Below, in pieces: positions 24,035-33,348 of a stretch of 64,000 bases of DNA. The stretch spans positions 186,001 through 250,000 of the forward strand of contig NZ_CABVLY010000005.1 in NCBI RefSeq assembly GCF_902498995.1. Direction: 5' to 3'. Position 1 is the first letter of the stretch, and every line of letters begins with the position of its first letter. Made by a program: the position numbers and the translations under genes. This stretch comes from Burkholderia anthina (GTDB lineage Bacteria > Pseudomonadota > Gammaproteobacteria > Burkholderiales > Burkholderiaceae). The notes under the pieces were generated by a model. It was not told where the DNA came from. It did no database searches and saw nothing but the letters and a program-made list of their open reading frames with translations.

Positions 24035-24973
24035 TCACTCGGGCCGCAAGGTTTGCGACGGCAACTCGCCGAACAGGTCGCGATACTCGCGGGCGAAATA
24101 ACCGAGATGCGTGAAGCCCCAGCTCGCGGCGGCCTCGCCGACGCCGAGCTGCTGCGCGGACGTCGTGCGCAGCAGGCGCCGCACCGCGTTCAGCCGGATG
24201 GTGCGCAGATAGCCGACGGGCGTGACGTCGGCGACGCGCTGGAAGCTCGTCTGCAGCGTGCGGCGGCTGCAGCGCAGCGCGCGGCACAGCTCGAGCACGG
24301 TGACGGGCTCCTCGGGCCGCTCGCGCAGATGCTTCTCGCAGCGGCTGACGATATCGCTGTAAGTGGCATGCGTGATGTCGCGCCGCTCGACGCCGATGCC
24401 CTGGTCGAGCGCATCGAGGAACATGCCGAGCATCGCGTCGCGGAACATCTTGCGGGTGGCCGCGTATTCGAGGCAGGCCGGATTGCGCTGCGCGTCGTCG
24501 ATCAGCGCCGACAACCGCGCGCCGAGCGCGACGCCCTGCGCGTCGGACAGCCGCGTGACATGGCGCAGCTTGCGCGCGCCGGCCGCGCCGAACTCCGCTT
24601 CGCACAACTCATCGACCATGTCGGATGCGGCGCTGATCCCGACGAGCCCCATCCCTTCCGGCGTATGGAATTCGAAATCTTCACCGGCGCGCAGTGCGAG
24701 CAGCGCATAGCCGTCGATCGGCTGGCCCTGGAACGTGCCGGCGAGCGGCACCGACAGCGGCACCGCGAGCGACGTGCGCCCGCCCGGCGCGAGGCCGGTT
24801 TGCGCGACGCGGCGGTTGGTCGTCTCGCGGAAGAAATGGAAGTCGTCGTACAGCACCTGGGTGACGGTGCCCTTGAACCGGCCCGGCGTCATCTGGCGGT
24901 AGACCTGATGCCAGCCCGCGATCGCGAGCCCGTGGTCGTGCACGTCTTCGTGTGAGCGTGACTGGAACAGCAT
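24035..24973 (-). CDS. AraC-family regulator, EutR-like
   Basis: The 312-residue protein resembles EutR: an N-terminal domain with AIAGWHQVYRQMTPGRFKG and DDFHFFRETTNRRV, then two HTH motifs (VTVLELCRALRCSRRTLQTSF and AAASWGFTHLGYFAREYRDL). EutR activates ethanolamine use in enterobacteria; here an amine or amino-acid substrate is likely from the neighbours. I prefer the ATG at 24973 because GGAG sits 6 nt upstream; the ATG at 24979 would abut it. It follows the DUF3156 gene on the same strand and is the best candidate to bind the CCCAAATCRGCAAA sites. Confidence 0.9.
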   Translation of the reverse strand: MLFQSRSHEDVHDHGLAIAGWHQVYRQMTPGRFKGTVTQVLYDDFHFFRETTNRRVAQTGLAPGGRTSLAVPLSVPLAGTFQGQPIDGYALLALRAGEDFEFHTPEGMGLVGISAASDMVDELCEAEFGAAGARKLRHVTRLSDAQGVALGARLSALIDDAQRNPACLEYAATRKMFRDAMLGMFLDALDQGIGVERRDITHATYSDIVSRCEKHLRERPEEPVTVLELCRALRCSRRTLQTSFQRVADVTPVGYLRTIRLNAVRRLLRTTSAQQLGVGEAAASWGFTHLGYFAREYRDLFGELPSQTLRPE

Positions 24974-25042
24974 CGGCATCTCCGGTAAAACCCTGACTCT
25001 TCATCGCGCCCGCCGGGTTCGCACGGCGCGCGACGTCACAGC

Positions 25043-25633
25043 TTACCCCCGCAAAATTCCGCGTAGTGCGGTTTCGAATGCAAGACAGGCCGCCGACAGC
25101 GCGGCGGCCTGCTCGCCGGTCAGCCGGACGTAGCGGCGAAACGACGGCATCCGGTTCACGACTTCGCTGCCACCGAACGGCACGATGGCGAGCGTCCAGC
25201 GCCCGTCGCGCGCGGCGATCGTGCAGTCGGTCAGGTGCAGCGGGCGCAGCGCGTCGGCGAGCGACGGTTCCGCGACGAGCGCGGCCACCGTCCGCACGAA
25301 TTCGGGGGCACATCCCGGCGCGGGTTCGGCCGCGACGCCGGTGCGCCGCAGCCAGCCGGTCTGCAGCACGCGGGCGCTGCCCTCGGCGGCCGGCCCGCGC
25401 GCGGCCACCGCGACCGCCACGCTGACCGTATGCATCAGGAATTGCCGGTCGACCCGCTCGTCGACGCGCACGCGCACGCCGTTCGGCAGCCGCGCCGTCG
25501 TGTCGCCGGCCGTGCCGTGCGCATCGCGCGCGGCGCCCAGGTCGGCGAGCACGCGGGCGGCGATCGCACCGGGCCGATGGCCGGGCGGCGGCGTATCGGG
25601 CGCCGCGCGCCAGCGGGCGAGCGCGGCCCTCAC
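25043..25633 (-). CDS. DUF3156 family protein
   Basis: The 196-residue soluble protein fits DUF3156, a family commonly found beside amino-acid/amine permease genes in Burkholderia and Pseudomonas. Recognisable parts are LPNGVRVRVDERVDRQFLMH, ARDGRWTLAIVPFGGSEVVN and MPSFRRYVRLT. The GTG start at 25633 overlaps the permease stop as GTGA, showing tight translational coupling, so it probably works with the permease or its substrate. Function unknown. Confidence 0.75.
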   Translation of the reverse strand: MRAALARWRAAPDTPPPGHRPGAIAARVLADLGAARDAHGTAGDTTARLPNGVRVRVDERVDRQFLMHTVSVAVAVAARGPAAEGSARVLQTGWLRRTGVAAEPAPGCAPEFVRTVAALVAEPSLADALRPLHLTDCTIAARDGRWTLAIVPFGGSEVVNRMPSFRRYVRLTGEQAAALSAACLAFETALRGILRG

Positions 25634-27132
25634 GATGCGACATGCTCGTTGCGCAGCACTTCTTCCACCGGCACCGGCTTGAACGGATGCCGGCGCTGCA
25701 CGACGACCGTCCAGAACAGCGCGTACAGCGCGGTGAGCCCGAGCATCGCGCCGAACGGCACGTAGATGTCGCGTGCGTTCATGCCGGGCGGCGTGATGTA
25801 CCAGATCGCGAGCACGATGCCGGCGCTCGACACGATCTGCGGCAGCGGGAACAGCGGCGAGCGGTACGGGCGCGGCAGGTCCGGGCGGCGGATGCGCAGC
25901 ATCACGACCGACGCGGTGACGAGCAGATATGCGGTGCCCCACGCGCAGGTCGCGGCGAGCACGAGGTGCAGGATGCTGTCGAGATTGCCGTTGATCAGCC
26001 ACGCATGGAAGATCGGCACGATCGCCGCCGCGACGATGCCGACCACCGGCGTCTTGAAGCGCGGATGCAGATACCCGAAGCAGCGCGGCAGCGCGCCGTC
26101 GATCGCCATCCCGTACAGGATGCGCGGCAGCCCGGCCATCAGCGTGTTGATGGTCGCGGCGCCCGCGCACAGGAATGCGACGCCGAACCATACGCGCCCG
26201 AACGGCCCCAGCACCTGCAGCGCGAACGCGGGGATTGCGCCCGGCGTGTCGAGCAGATGCGTGAGGCCGTCCGGGCTCACCGGCACGTTCGCGACCTGGC
26301 GGCGGATCGCCGCGCCGTACAGGAACATGCAGATCGCGACGCCGACGAGGCCGAGCGCCATCGCGCGCGGAATCGTGCGGCCCGGCGCCTTCATTTCCGG
26401 CGCGAGCGGCGTGACGAACTCGCAGCCGACGAACATGAACATCGCCATCCCGACCAGCGACAGCACGGCCGACACCGACGTGCCGACTTCCGAGCCGCCG
26501 AACCAGCCGTCGAGGTGCACGGCCGGCGCGGCCGCGAGCCCGAGGATCCCGAAGATCATCAGCGACAGCCACATGCCGGCCGTCAGCACGATCTCCAGCT
26601 TGCTGAACACCTTGATGCCGATGATGTTGGTGATCGCGAACGTGACCACGAGACCGACGCCGACGAGCCACGAGCTGTTGTGCTTCTCGAACGCGGCGTT
26701 CAGCGACTCGAAGTTCACGAGCGCCATGATGCCGCTCAGGATCGTCTCCGCCGTGCCGGCGAACACGTGCACGAGGAAATACGCGGAAATCGTGCCGGTG
26801 ATCGCCCAGAAGCGGCCGAGCCCGCACGACAGGTAATCGTAAACCGAGCCCGCCGTCGGCAGCATCGCCGCGGCTTCGGAGAAGGTGGTCGCCTGCGCCT
26901 GCATCATCACGAACGCGATGATCATCGCGACCGCGAACGCCCAGCCGCCCATCCCGAAACCCGACGTCGCGGTGAGGATCACCGGGCTCGCCATGATGAG
27001 GCCGACGGCGCTCGCCAGCGCGGTCGGAAAGCCGACCGCGCCTGCCGTCAGCACCGTGCCGCCGCCCGCCTCCACCGGCGTGCCGGCGGGCGTATCGCCC
27101 GCGGCGCCGGTCACTCCAGACCATCCGGACAT
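25630..27132 (-). CDS. APC-superfamily amino acid/amine permease
   Basis: The 500-residue integral membrane protein has about 12 hydrophobic segments with APC landmarks: ALASAVGLIMASPVILTATS near TM1, SEAAAMLPTAGSVYDYLSCG, and GCEFVTPLAPEMKAPGRTIP in the middle. It probably imports an amine or amino acid for the aminotransferase and aldehyde dehydrogenase encoded upstream. ATG 27132 has AAGGAGAC upstream. DUF3156 is coupled to its stop. A motif copy lies 171 bp upstream, consistent with its own regulated promoter in the 247-bp gap after the aminotransferase. Confidence 0.9.
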   Translation of the reverse strand: MSGWSGVTGAAGDTPAGTPVEAGGGTVLTAGAVGFPTALASAVGLIMASPVILTATSGFGMGGWAFAVAMIIAFVMMQAQATTFSEAAAMLPTAGSVYDYLSCGLGRFWAITGTISAYFLVHVFAGTAETILSGIMALVNFESLNAAFEKHNSSWLVGVGLVVTFAITNIIGIKVFSKLEIVLTAGMWLSLMIFGILGLAAAPAVHLDGWFGGSEVGTSVSAVLSLVGMAMFMFVGCEFVTPLAPEMKAPGRTIPRAMALGLVGVAICMFLYGAAIRRQVANVPVSPDGLTHLLDTPGAIPAFALQVLGPFGRVWFGVAFLCAGAATINTLMAGLPRILYGMAIDGALPRCFGYLHPRFKTPVVGIVAAAIVPIFHAWLINGNLDSILHLVLAATCAWGTAYLLVTASVVMLRIRRPDLPRPYRSPLFPLPQIVSSAGIVLAIWYITPPGMNARDIYVPFGAMLGLTALYALFWTVVVQRRHPFKPVPVEEVLRNEHVAS

Positions 27133-27281
27133 CGTCGTCTCCTTCCTTTGTCGACCGGCGGCGGCGCTTCGGCGCCCGCTCCGGTTCGTTGCTTCGCGGT
27201 CGCGCCCGGGCCGGCGCTTCAGCGCTTCGGCACCCCGGCCCCTGTCCATTCAAACTCGATCCGATGTCGAAAAAATACGCA

Positions 27282-27316
27282 GGCAAAATAATCCGGTCAT
27301 AGCCCAAATCGGCAAA
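27282..27316 (-). promoter_or_regulatory. Motif copy B (GGCAAAAT plus CCCAAATCGGCAAA) upstream of APC permease
   Basis: GGCAAAAT (27282-27289) and CCCAAATCGGCAAA (27303-27316) repeat the layout of copy A with the same 20-bp phase; the 14-mer differs from copy A at one base. Confidence 0.5.
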
Positions 27317-27379
27317 CCGGCGGCGGCAGCCTCGCTGCCCGCCGCCGGTTCGTCGTCACGCGAGCGTGCCGTCAGGCGC

Positions 27380-28720
27380 TCACGCGAACGGCACGGCCTC
27401 GAAGCCCGCCGCGAGCGCGTCGACGATCCGGTCGAGCTGCTCGCGCTGGATCACGAGCGGCGGCGACAGGATGATCTTCGTGCCGACCGGACGCACCAGC
27501 ACGCCGTGCTCGCGCGCGACTTCCGCGACCGCGTTCGCGTAGCCGGACAGCGGATCGATCGGCTCGCGCGTCGTCTTGTTCGCGACGAGATCCAGCGCGA
27601 GCATCAGCCCCTTGCCGCGCACCTCGCCGACCGCCGCGAAGCGCTCCGGGAACGACTGCAGCGCTTCGAGCAGATACGCGCCCTGCTTCGCCGCATTCGC
27701 CGGCAGGTCTTCCTTCACGACGATGTCGAGGCTCGCGATCGCGGCCGCGCAGGCGACCGGGTGCCCCGCGTACGTGTAGCCGTGCATGATCGCGCCGCCG
27801 AAATCCGCGTTCGCGGCGAACGCGTCCTCGATGCGCGCATTCACGGCCGTCGCGCCGAGCGGCACGTAGCCGGACGAGATGCCCTTCGCGAGACACATGA
27901 TGTCCGGGCGCACGCCCCAGCCGCGGCTGCCGAACAGGCTGCCGCTGCGGCCGAAACCGGTCACGACTTCGTCGGCGATCAGCAGCACGCCGTAGCGGTC
28001 GCACACCTCGCGCACGAGCGGCCAGTAGTTGGCCGGCGGCACGATCACGCCGCCCGCGCCCTGCACCGGTTCCGCGATGAACGCGGCGACCGTGTCGGGG
28101 CTCTGGAACTGGATCTCGCGCTCGAGCATTTCCGCGCAGATGCGGCCGAGTTCCTCCGGATCCTGCGTGAACGGGTTGCGGTACAGCCACGGCGTCTCGA
28201 CGTGGAAGCAGCCGGGCAGGTTCGGCTCGTAGTTGCGGCGGAACACCGTGTTGCCGTTCACCGACGCGCCGCCGAAGTGCGTGCCGTGATAGCCCTGCTT
28301 CAGCGAGATGAACTTCGTGCGATCGGCCTGGCCGCGCACCTTCCAGTACTGGCGCGCGATCTTCAGCGCGGTCTCGATCGAATCGGAGCCGCCCGAGCTG
28401 TACAGCACACGGCGCATGCCTTCCGGCTCCATCATGTCGATCAGCTTCTTCGACAGTTCTTCCGCGCGCGGATGCGAGATGCCGTCGAACAGCTGGAAGT
28501 ATTCGAGCTCGTCGAGCTGGCGCACGATCGCGTCCTTCACTTCCTGGCGGTTGTGCCCGACGTTCACGTTCCACAGGCCCGCGACGCCGTCGACGAGCTG
28601 CTTGCCCGCTTCGTCGAACACGTAGCAGCCGTCGCCGCGCACGATGCGGATCGGCTTGCGCTGTTTCATTTCGTTCGGGTGCAGCATCGGGTGCCAGAAC
28701 TTCGCTTCGTTGTAGCTCAT
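27380..28720 (-). CDS. Class III aminotransferase (omega-amino acid/amine:pyruvate type)
   Basis: The 446-residue PLP enzyme has class III features: LYSSGGSDSIETALKIARQY for phosphate binding, IADEVVTGFGRSGSLFGSRG with the PLP-binding Asp, and CLAKGISSGYVPLGATAV with the Schiff-base Lys. It resembles SpuC and beta-alanine:pyruvate transaminases, which convert terminal amines to aldehydes using pyruvate. The aldehyde dehydrogenase encoded 89 bp upstream would oxidise the aldehyde. The likely substrate is a polyamine, beta-alanine or aryl/alkyl amine; the sequence does not decide. Confidence 0.9.
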   Translation of the reverse strand: MSYNEAKFWHPMLHPNEMKQRKPIRIVRGDGCYVFDEAGKQLVDGVAGLWNVNVGHNRQEVKDAIVRQLDELEYFQLFDGISHPRAEELSKKLIDMMEPEGMRRVLYSSGGSDSIETALKIARQYWKVRGQADRTKFISLKQGYHGTHFGGASVNGNTVFRRNYEPNLPGCFHVETPWLYRNPFTQDPEELGRICAEMLEREIQFQSPDTVAAFIAEPVQGAGGVIVPPANYWPLVREVCDRYGVLLIADEVVTGFGRSGSLFGSRGWGVRPDIMCLAKGISSGYVPLGATAVNARIEDAFAANADFGGAIMHGYTYAGHPVACAAAIASLDIVVKEDLPANAAKQGAYLLEALQSFPERFAAVGEVRGKGLMLALDLVANKTTREPIDPLSGYANAVAEVAREHGVLVRPVGTKIILSPPLVIQREQLDRIVDALAAGFEAVPFA

Positions 28721-28809
28721 TGCAGTCTCCACTTTCGGATCGTTTGAACCTCGATCGCTCCGGGTCGAGGTCTTGAGGGTGTTCAGGTGTTCGGAATGGG
28801 CGCCGCGCG

Positions 28810-30312
28810 TCAGTGCGCGATGCAGACGGATTTGGTTTCGGTGAAGCCTTCGATCGCGTACTGGCCGAACTCGCGGCCGATGCCCGATTGCTTGTAGCCG
28901 CCGAACGGCATCGACGGATCGAGCGGGATATGGCAGTTCACCCAGACGGTGCCGGCCTCGATCTGCGGGACGAGATTCATCACGCGTTTCAGGTCGTTGC
29001 TCCAGATGCTCGCCGCAAGGCCGTACGGCGACGCGTTCGCGAGACGGACCGCGTCGGCCGCATCGTCGAACGGCACGACGACGATCACCGGGCCGAACAC
29101 TTCGTCGTGCACGATCGCGCTGTCCGGATGCGGATCGGCGATCACCGCCGGCTTCACGTAGTAGCCGGGCAAGTCGTCGGCCGGCGTGCCGCCCGCGAGG
29201 AACGTGAGGCCCGCGCGGCGCGCGCCTTCGATGTGCTCGACGACCTTGTCGCGATGGTGCGCGGAGACGAGCGGGTTGATCTGCGCGGTCGTGTCGAGGC
29301 CCGCGCCGAGCTTCATCGACTGCGCGACGCCCGCGAGGCCGTCGGCGAGCTGCGCGAACTTGCTGCGGTGCACGTAGATGCGCGATGCGGCCGCGCACAC
29401 CTGCCCCTGGTTGAAGAACGCGCCGGCGGCGACGCCGTCGAGCGCCTGCGCGACGTCGACGTCGTCGAGCATCACGATCGGGTTCTTGCCGCCGAGCTCG
29501 AGCGAGAAGCGCGTCATGTTCTGCACGGCCGCCGCGCCGACCAGCTTGCCGGTCGCGGTCGAGCCGGTAAACGAGATCTTCGCGATCGACGGGTGGCCCG
29601 ACAGCGCGGCGCCGCAGGCGCGGCCGCCGGTGACGACGTTGAACACGCCCGGCGGCACGCCGGCGTCGCGGGCCAGTTCGGCCAGGCGCAGCGCGGTGAG
29701 CGGCGTTTCCGGCGACGGCTTCAGCACGATCGTGCAGCCGGCCGCGAGCGCGGGAATCAGCTTCCACACGGCGATCATCAGCGGGAAATTCCACGGCGCG
29801 ATCGCGGCGACCACGCCGACCGGCTCCTTGCGCGTATAGGCCGTATAGCGCGCGCCGGGCGGAAACGGAATCGACACGTCGAGCGTCTGGCCGGTGATCT
29901 TGGTCGCCCAGCCGGCCATGTAGCGCACGTATTCGACGCTCGCGCCCACTTCGACCGCGCGCGACACGTGGATCGACTTGCCCTGGTTCAGCGTTTCGAG
30001 CTGCGCGAGCGTTTCGGCGTCGGCTTCGATCAGGTCGGCGAGCTTCAGCAGGATGCGCTCGCGGTCGGCCGGACGCAGCCCGCGCCAGACGCGCGAATCG
30101 AATGCGTGCTTCGCGCTGGCGACCGCGCGGTCGACGTCGTGCGCGTCGGCATCGGCGACCGTCGCGAGCCGTTCGCCCGTCGCCGGGTCGTACACGTCGA
30201 GCCGGGCCGGCGAGTGCGCGGGCTGCATGCCACCGTCGATGAAAAGGCCGAAGTCGCGCGCGACGAAAGTGCGCACGGTGTCGCTGACGGCGACGAAGTT
30301 CGTGTTGCTCAT
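28810..30312 (-). CDS. Aldehyde dehydrogenase, FeaB/phenylacetaldehyde-dehydrogenase-like
   Basis: The 500-residue NAD-dependent ALDH has KEPVGVVAAIAPWNFPLMIA, ISFTGSTATGKLVG, the catalytic Glu in LELGGKNP and the catalytic Cys in FFNQGQVCAAASR. It follows E. coli FeaB closely over its length (for example IPFPPGARYTAYTRKEPVGV). It probably oxidises the aldehyde made by the aminotransferase. FeaB-likeness hints at an aromatic aldehyde, yet related betaine- and gamma-aminobutyraldehyde dehydrogenases cannot be excluded. ATG 30312 opens the conserved protein; earlier in-frame codons are not conserved. A motif copy lies 91 bp upstream. Confidence 0.9.
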   Translation of the reverse strand: MSNTNFVAVSDTVRTFVARDFGLFIDGGMQPAHSPARLDVYDPATGERLATVADADAHDVDRAVASAKHAFDSRVWRGLRPADRERILLKLADLIEADAETLAQLETLNQGKSIHVSRAVEVGASVEYVRYMAGWATKITGQTLDVSIPFPPGARYTAYTRKEPVGVVAAIAPWNFPLMIAVWKLIPALAAGCTIVLKPSPETPLTALRLAELARDAGVPPGVFNVVTGGRACGAALSGHPSIAKISFTGSTATGKLVGAAAVQNMTRFSLELGGKNPIVMLDDVDVAQALDGVAAGAFFNQGQVCAAASRIYVHRSKFAQLADGLAGVAQSMKLGAGLDTTAQINPLVSAHHRDKVVEHIEGARRAGLTFLAGGTPADDLPGYYVKPAVIADPHPDSAIVHDEVFGPVIVVVPFDDAADAVRLANASPYGLAASIWSNDLKRVMNLVPQIEAGTVWVNCHIPLDPSMPFGGYKQSGIGREFGQYAIEGFTETKSVCIAH

Positions 30313-30402
30313 GGGCGTCTCGATAGTTGTCGTGGCTGGCCGCATGCGCTCGGGCATGCGGGCTTCAGGCCACTGTATCGACGGGGGAACGCGCCGGGTG
30401 AG

Positions 30403-30416
30403 CGCAAATTGGCAGC
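30403..30416 (-). promoter_or_regulatory. Motif copy C upstream of aldehyde dehydrogenase
   Basis: CGCAAATTGGCAGC differs from CCCAAATCGGCAAA at four of fourteen bases. The longer string GGTGAGCGCAAAT-GGCA is shared with copy D. It is 91 bp upstream of the ATG, close to the 97 bp of copy A. Confidence 0.4.
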
Positions 30417-30419
30417 GCG

Positions 30420-31157
30420 TGAGCGCGCTGGGGTAGCGGCGAGTTCGAACCCCGCGGAGCGGGTGACGGGTGCAACCAGACTTCCCACCGTGAGATGATG
30501 GGGAGTGAGAAAAATTCAAGGAGATTGGTGCGATAAATCAGGGATTCCGTCGGCCGTTGGCTGGATTTGGCGAACTGGGACAGGGGAAGCACTTCGAGTT
30601 GCAGGAGCGACAACAGCGTGACCGTGGCCGCGCCCCATACAGTCTTCAGCTTGAACTCCTAGCGCCGACTGCGGATCGGTCGCGAGCATTTCATCATGCT
30701 GCCTTCTGCATGAAGAGCATCGCACACCAACAGTTGGCATGGCTTACCGGGCATCCGACGCGTATTCGATGGGTTCGAGATGGAAGAAACTAGCCTGAGC
30801 TACACAGTCGGCAAGCGCGGCCGCGATACCTCGCGCGGCGAACTGATCATATACAGTTGGGACCGGTCAGCGTTGCCGGCCGGGCTGTTCCAGGCGATGC
30901 GATAAAGTGCCGCCTTTGCAGGCGGACACTCGCTGGGAGAGCAGCGCCCTTGCTGGATCAGAAGAAAAAACGAATGAGTGAAAACCGATACACCTACGGT
31001 ATCAGGCACAATCTGCGCCCTGTCGACGTATTCGCCTGGTAGCGTTCGACGAGACCCGCAAGCAGCTCGACCTAGACGATCTGGTCGCAGCGTCAGCAAT
31101 GCTGCTCGATCAGGGTGACGTCCCAGTCCCTGGCAAGGTCGCTGGGGCTAGCCTCAG
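30420..31157. other. Unexplained spacer at left side of the AT-richer insertion
   Basis: No complete gene is seen. Short coding-like pieces are readable on the plus strand: a frame at 30780-30905 beginning MEETSLSYTVGKRGRDTS, one at 30974 beginning MSENRYTYGIRHNL, and AFDETRKQLDLDDLVAASAM near 31043-31150 in another frame. They look like decayed fragments of one island gene; I do not recognise the family. Confidence 0.4.
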
Positions 31158-31931
31158 TTACTTCCCGTACACGTCAAACGAAAAATACTTCTTTGCGATC
31201 CTGTCATAGGTGCCGTCCTTACGCATATCGGAGATTGCTTTATCGATCTTTGCCTTCAGATCCGTATCTTCCTTGCGCAACCCGATACCAGCACCGTCGC
31301 CAAGCGTCTTCGGATCCGATACATATCCATCCGCAAACTGAAAGTTTGCACCGCGCGGCCTTTTGAGAAAGCCAATCTCCGCCTGCACGGCGTCGGTTAG
31401 CGCGCCATCGAGCCGACCCGAGATCAAATCTTGGTAAACGAGTTCCTGGTTTTGATATGGAACAATAGTCGCGCCGACAGGCGCCCAATTGGCCTTCGCG
31501 AACGCTTCCTGGATCGATCCTTGATCAACGCCGATACGCTTGTTACGGACTCCATTTGCATCCGATATTACGCCTGAACCCTTTCTAACAACCAGCCGTG
31601 TCGGCGTGTTATAGATTTTTTCCGAAAACGAAATAACCTGTGCCCGCGCTGGCGTCATCGTCATCGACGAAAGCACACCGTCGAACTTGCGAGAACGCAA
31701 GGCCGGGATCATGCCGTCGAAGCTGTTTTCAACCCATACGCACGCCGCATTGAGACGGCGACAGATTTCGTTACCAAGATCAACATCGAACCCGGAAACT
31801 TTTCCATCCGGTCCTTTGACCTCGAACGGGGGATAGTTGGGATCAGTGCCGAACCGAATAGTCGACCAATTATTGGCATATGCCCCGAGGGTCGCACAGG
31901 CGAGGGCAAGACTCAATATCAGCTTCTTCAT
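31158..31931 (-). CDS. Polar amino acid-type ABC substrate-binding protein, orphan
   Basis: The 257-residue protein has a signal peptide (MKKLILSLALACATLGAYAN) and matches HisJ/ArgT family 3 binding proteins: RFGTDPNYPPFEVKGPDGKV, GFDVDLGNEICRRL and ENSFDGMIPALRSRKFDGVL. It should bind a basic or polar amino acid in the periplasm. No permease or ATPase gene is nearby, so it must dock with a transporter encoded elsewhere or act as a sensor partner. Base composition is clearly lower in GC than the flanks. AAGGGA precedes the ATG. Confidence 0.92.
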   Translation of the reverse strand: MKKLILSLALACATLGAYANNWSTIRFGTDPNYPPFEVKGPDGKVSGFDVDLGNEICRRLNAACVWVENSFDGMIPALRSRKFDGVLSSMTMTPARAQVISFSEKIYNTPTRLVVRKGSGVISDANGVRNKRIGVDQGSIQEAFAKANWAPVGATIVPYQNQELVYQDLISGRLDGALTDAVQAEIGFLKRPRGANFQFADGYVSDPKTLGDGAGIGLRKEDTDLKAKIDKAISDMRKDGTYDRIAKKYFSFDVYGK

Positions 31932-32176
31932 GACATTCCCTTATAAATTAATCGATCAGAATGCGAACAAAAAAATAATCTTCTTAAAACATGAAACCAT
32001 GTCATCACCCCAAAGAAGCTTTTCGGCAGAAAATTGCAACAGGCTGATTAAAATAATATTGCTCATTCGGCAACTTTCAATTATCCGGCATCGCACAATC
32101 ACATCAACAGCAATCCGAAAATAAATTAATCAACGAAATACACATCACACCCCTGCACTCACACCAACCACCTCAA

Positions 32177-33070
32177 TCATGAGTCAGCACTCGCCCGAAT
32201 ACTCAAAAGCCAATTTCTAAATATTGAAAATGGCAAATGCCTCAGAAAACTTTCGCTATAGATCAGGTAATATCCTATCGGAAGCTTAATCTCATAACCA
32301 AGCACATTTACAAGAACCCCAGCTTTCAATGACTGAGTCAACACCTCCACGGGAGCAGCCACAACCCCTTGCCCCGCAATCGCCGCCTGTTCGAGCAATG
32401 CAAAGCTCTCTAGACAAACGCGATTTGATGGCAATTCGTAACTCAGATCTAGAGCACGAAAAACATGCATCCATATGTCTTGTACAAACTGATGGTGCAA
32501 AAGATCACATCGGGGCAGGTGTTTCGGATCGACAAGTCGGGAAACCCAATACTCCGGGCTGCAAGCAATAACAAAGTCATCGCCCCCCAGATAGTCTGCC
32601 ATCTGCTTTTCCCACGATCCGTTTCCAAGATAGATTGCGCAATGTGCTTGCACGCAGTTCTCAAGCGCAGACGCTTCGCCAAGATAATGAAGCAACTGCA
32701 CCTTCAGATTCGGATGCTGACTTTTCAATGAAGCGAATCGCGGATAAATCCAGTGAATGGCAAAAGCCGTTGCCACCGCGACACGAACCTCTTGCCCCCC
32801 TCCTTCCTTCAGTGATTTAGTCGCGTCCGTGAGATCTTGTAAGGCGGAGCGAACGATTGACACGTACCGCTCCCCATCCAATGTGATTGCCAATCGACGC
32901 GTAGTACGATAAAAAAGAAGCACCCCTAAACTTTCTTCCAGATCACTGATTTGCCGACTAATCGCGCCTTGCGTCACGCTTAACTCTTGCGCCGCAACAG
33001 TAAAACTGAGCGTTCGGGCAACTGCCTCAAAAGCCAACAATTGAGAGAGTGGAGGAACAATTGTCTTCAT
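32177..33070 (-). CDS. LysR-family regulator (GcvA-like)
   Basis: The 297-residue protein begins MKTIVPPLSQLLAFEAVART with the winged HTH through VTQGAISRQISDLEESLGVL (about residues 29-48), followed by the GcvA-type effector domain (VRVAVATAFAIHWIYPRFAS). It is 245 bp upstream of the binding-protein gene on the same strand and 278 bp downstream of the flavin reductase gene. AT-rich codons mark it as part of the insertion. It may regulate these neighbours; no clear T-N11-A palindrome was picked out. Confidence 0.9.
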   Translation of the reverse strand: MKTIVPPLSQLLAFEAVARTLSFTVAAQELSVTQGAISRQISDLEESLGVLLFYRTTRRLAITLDGERYVSIVRSALQDLTDATKSLKEGGGQEVRVAVATAFAIHWIYPRFASLKSQHPNLKVQLLHYLGEASALENCVQAHCAIYLGNGSWEKQMADYLGGDDFVIACSPEYWVSRLVDPKHLPRCDLLHHQFVQDIWMHVFRALDLSYELPSNRVCLESFALLEQAAIAGQGVVAAPVEVLTQSLKAGVLVNVLGYEIKLPIGYYLIYSESFLRHLPFSIFRNWLLSIRASADS

Positions 33071-33348
33071 GCGAAATCCGCGATTACATTATCCACCAGA
33101 ATTAATCATACAAATAATTTTCGGCCGCTTCATATCGCGCCATTTCCCAACGTACGGCAGCTGTCGAAAAACAGCAAGCGAGTTTTCGATCTCTGTGCTA
33201 TCGATGAACTCACCTTGCGTCACCCTAAATCTGGCTCAGCAGCCTCGCTCCACCAGAGCAGTCGCTCAGACAAACGCGCCCCGCTCTCCGGTCAGCGAAA
33301 ATAGCCGATTACCACACACGGTCGCACCTCTCTCGCCACGTCACCGCG

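Noticed and set aside
25642..27291. Long plus-strand open frame opposite the APC permease
   Set aside because: Shadow of the permease gene; no family resemblance and an abnormal Arg/His content.
30437..30455. tRNA T-arm-like sequence (GAGTTCGAACCCC) that might mark an attachment site
   Set aside because: No acceptor stem, anticodon arm or CCA end, and no matching repeat at the other side of the insertion.
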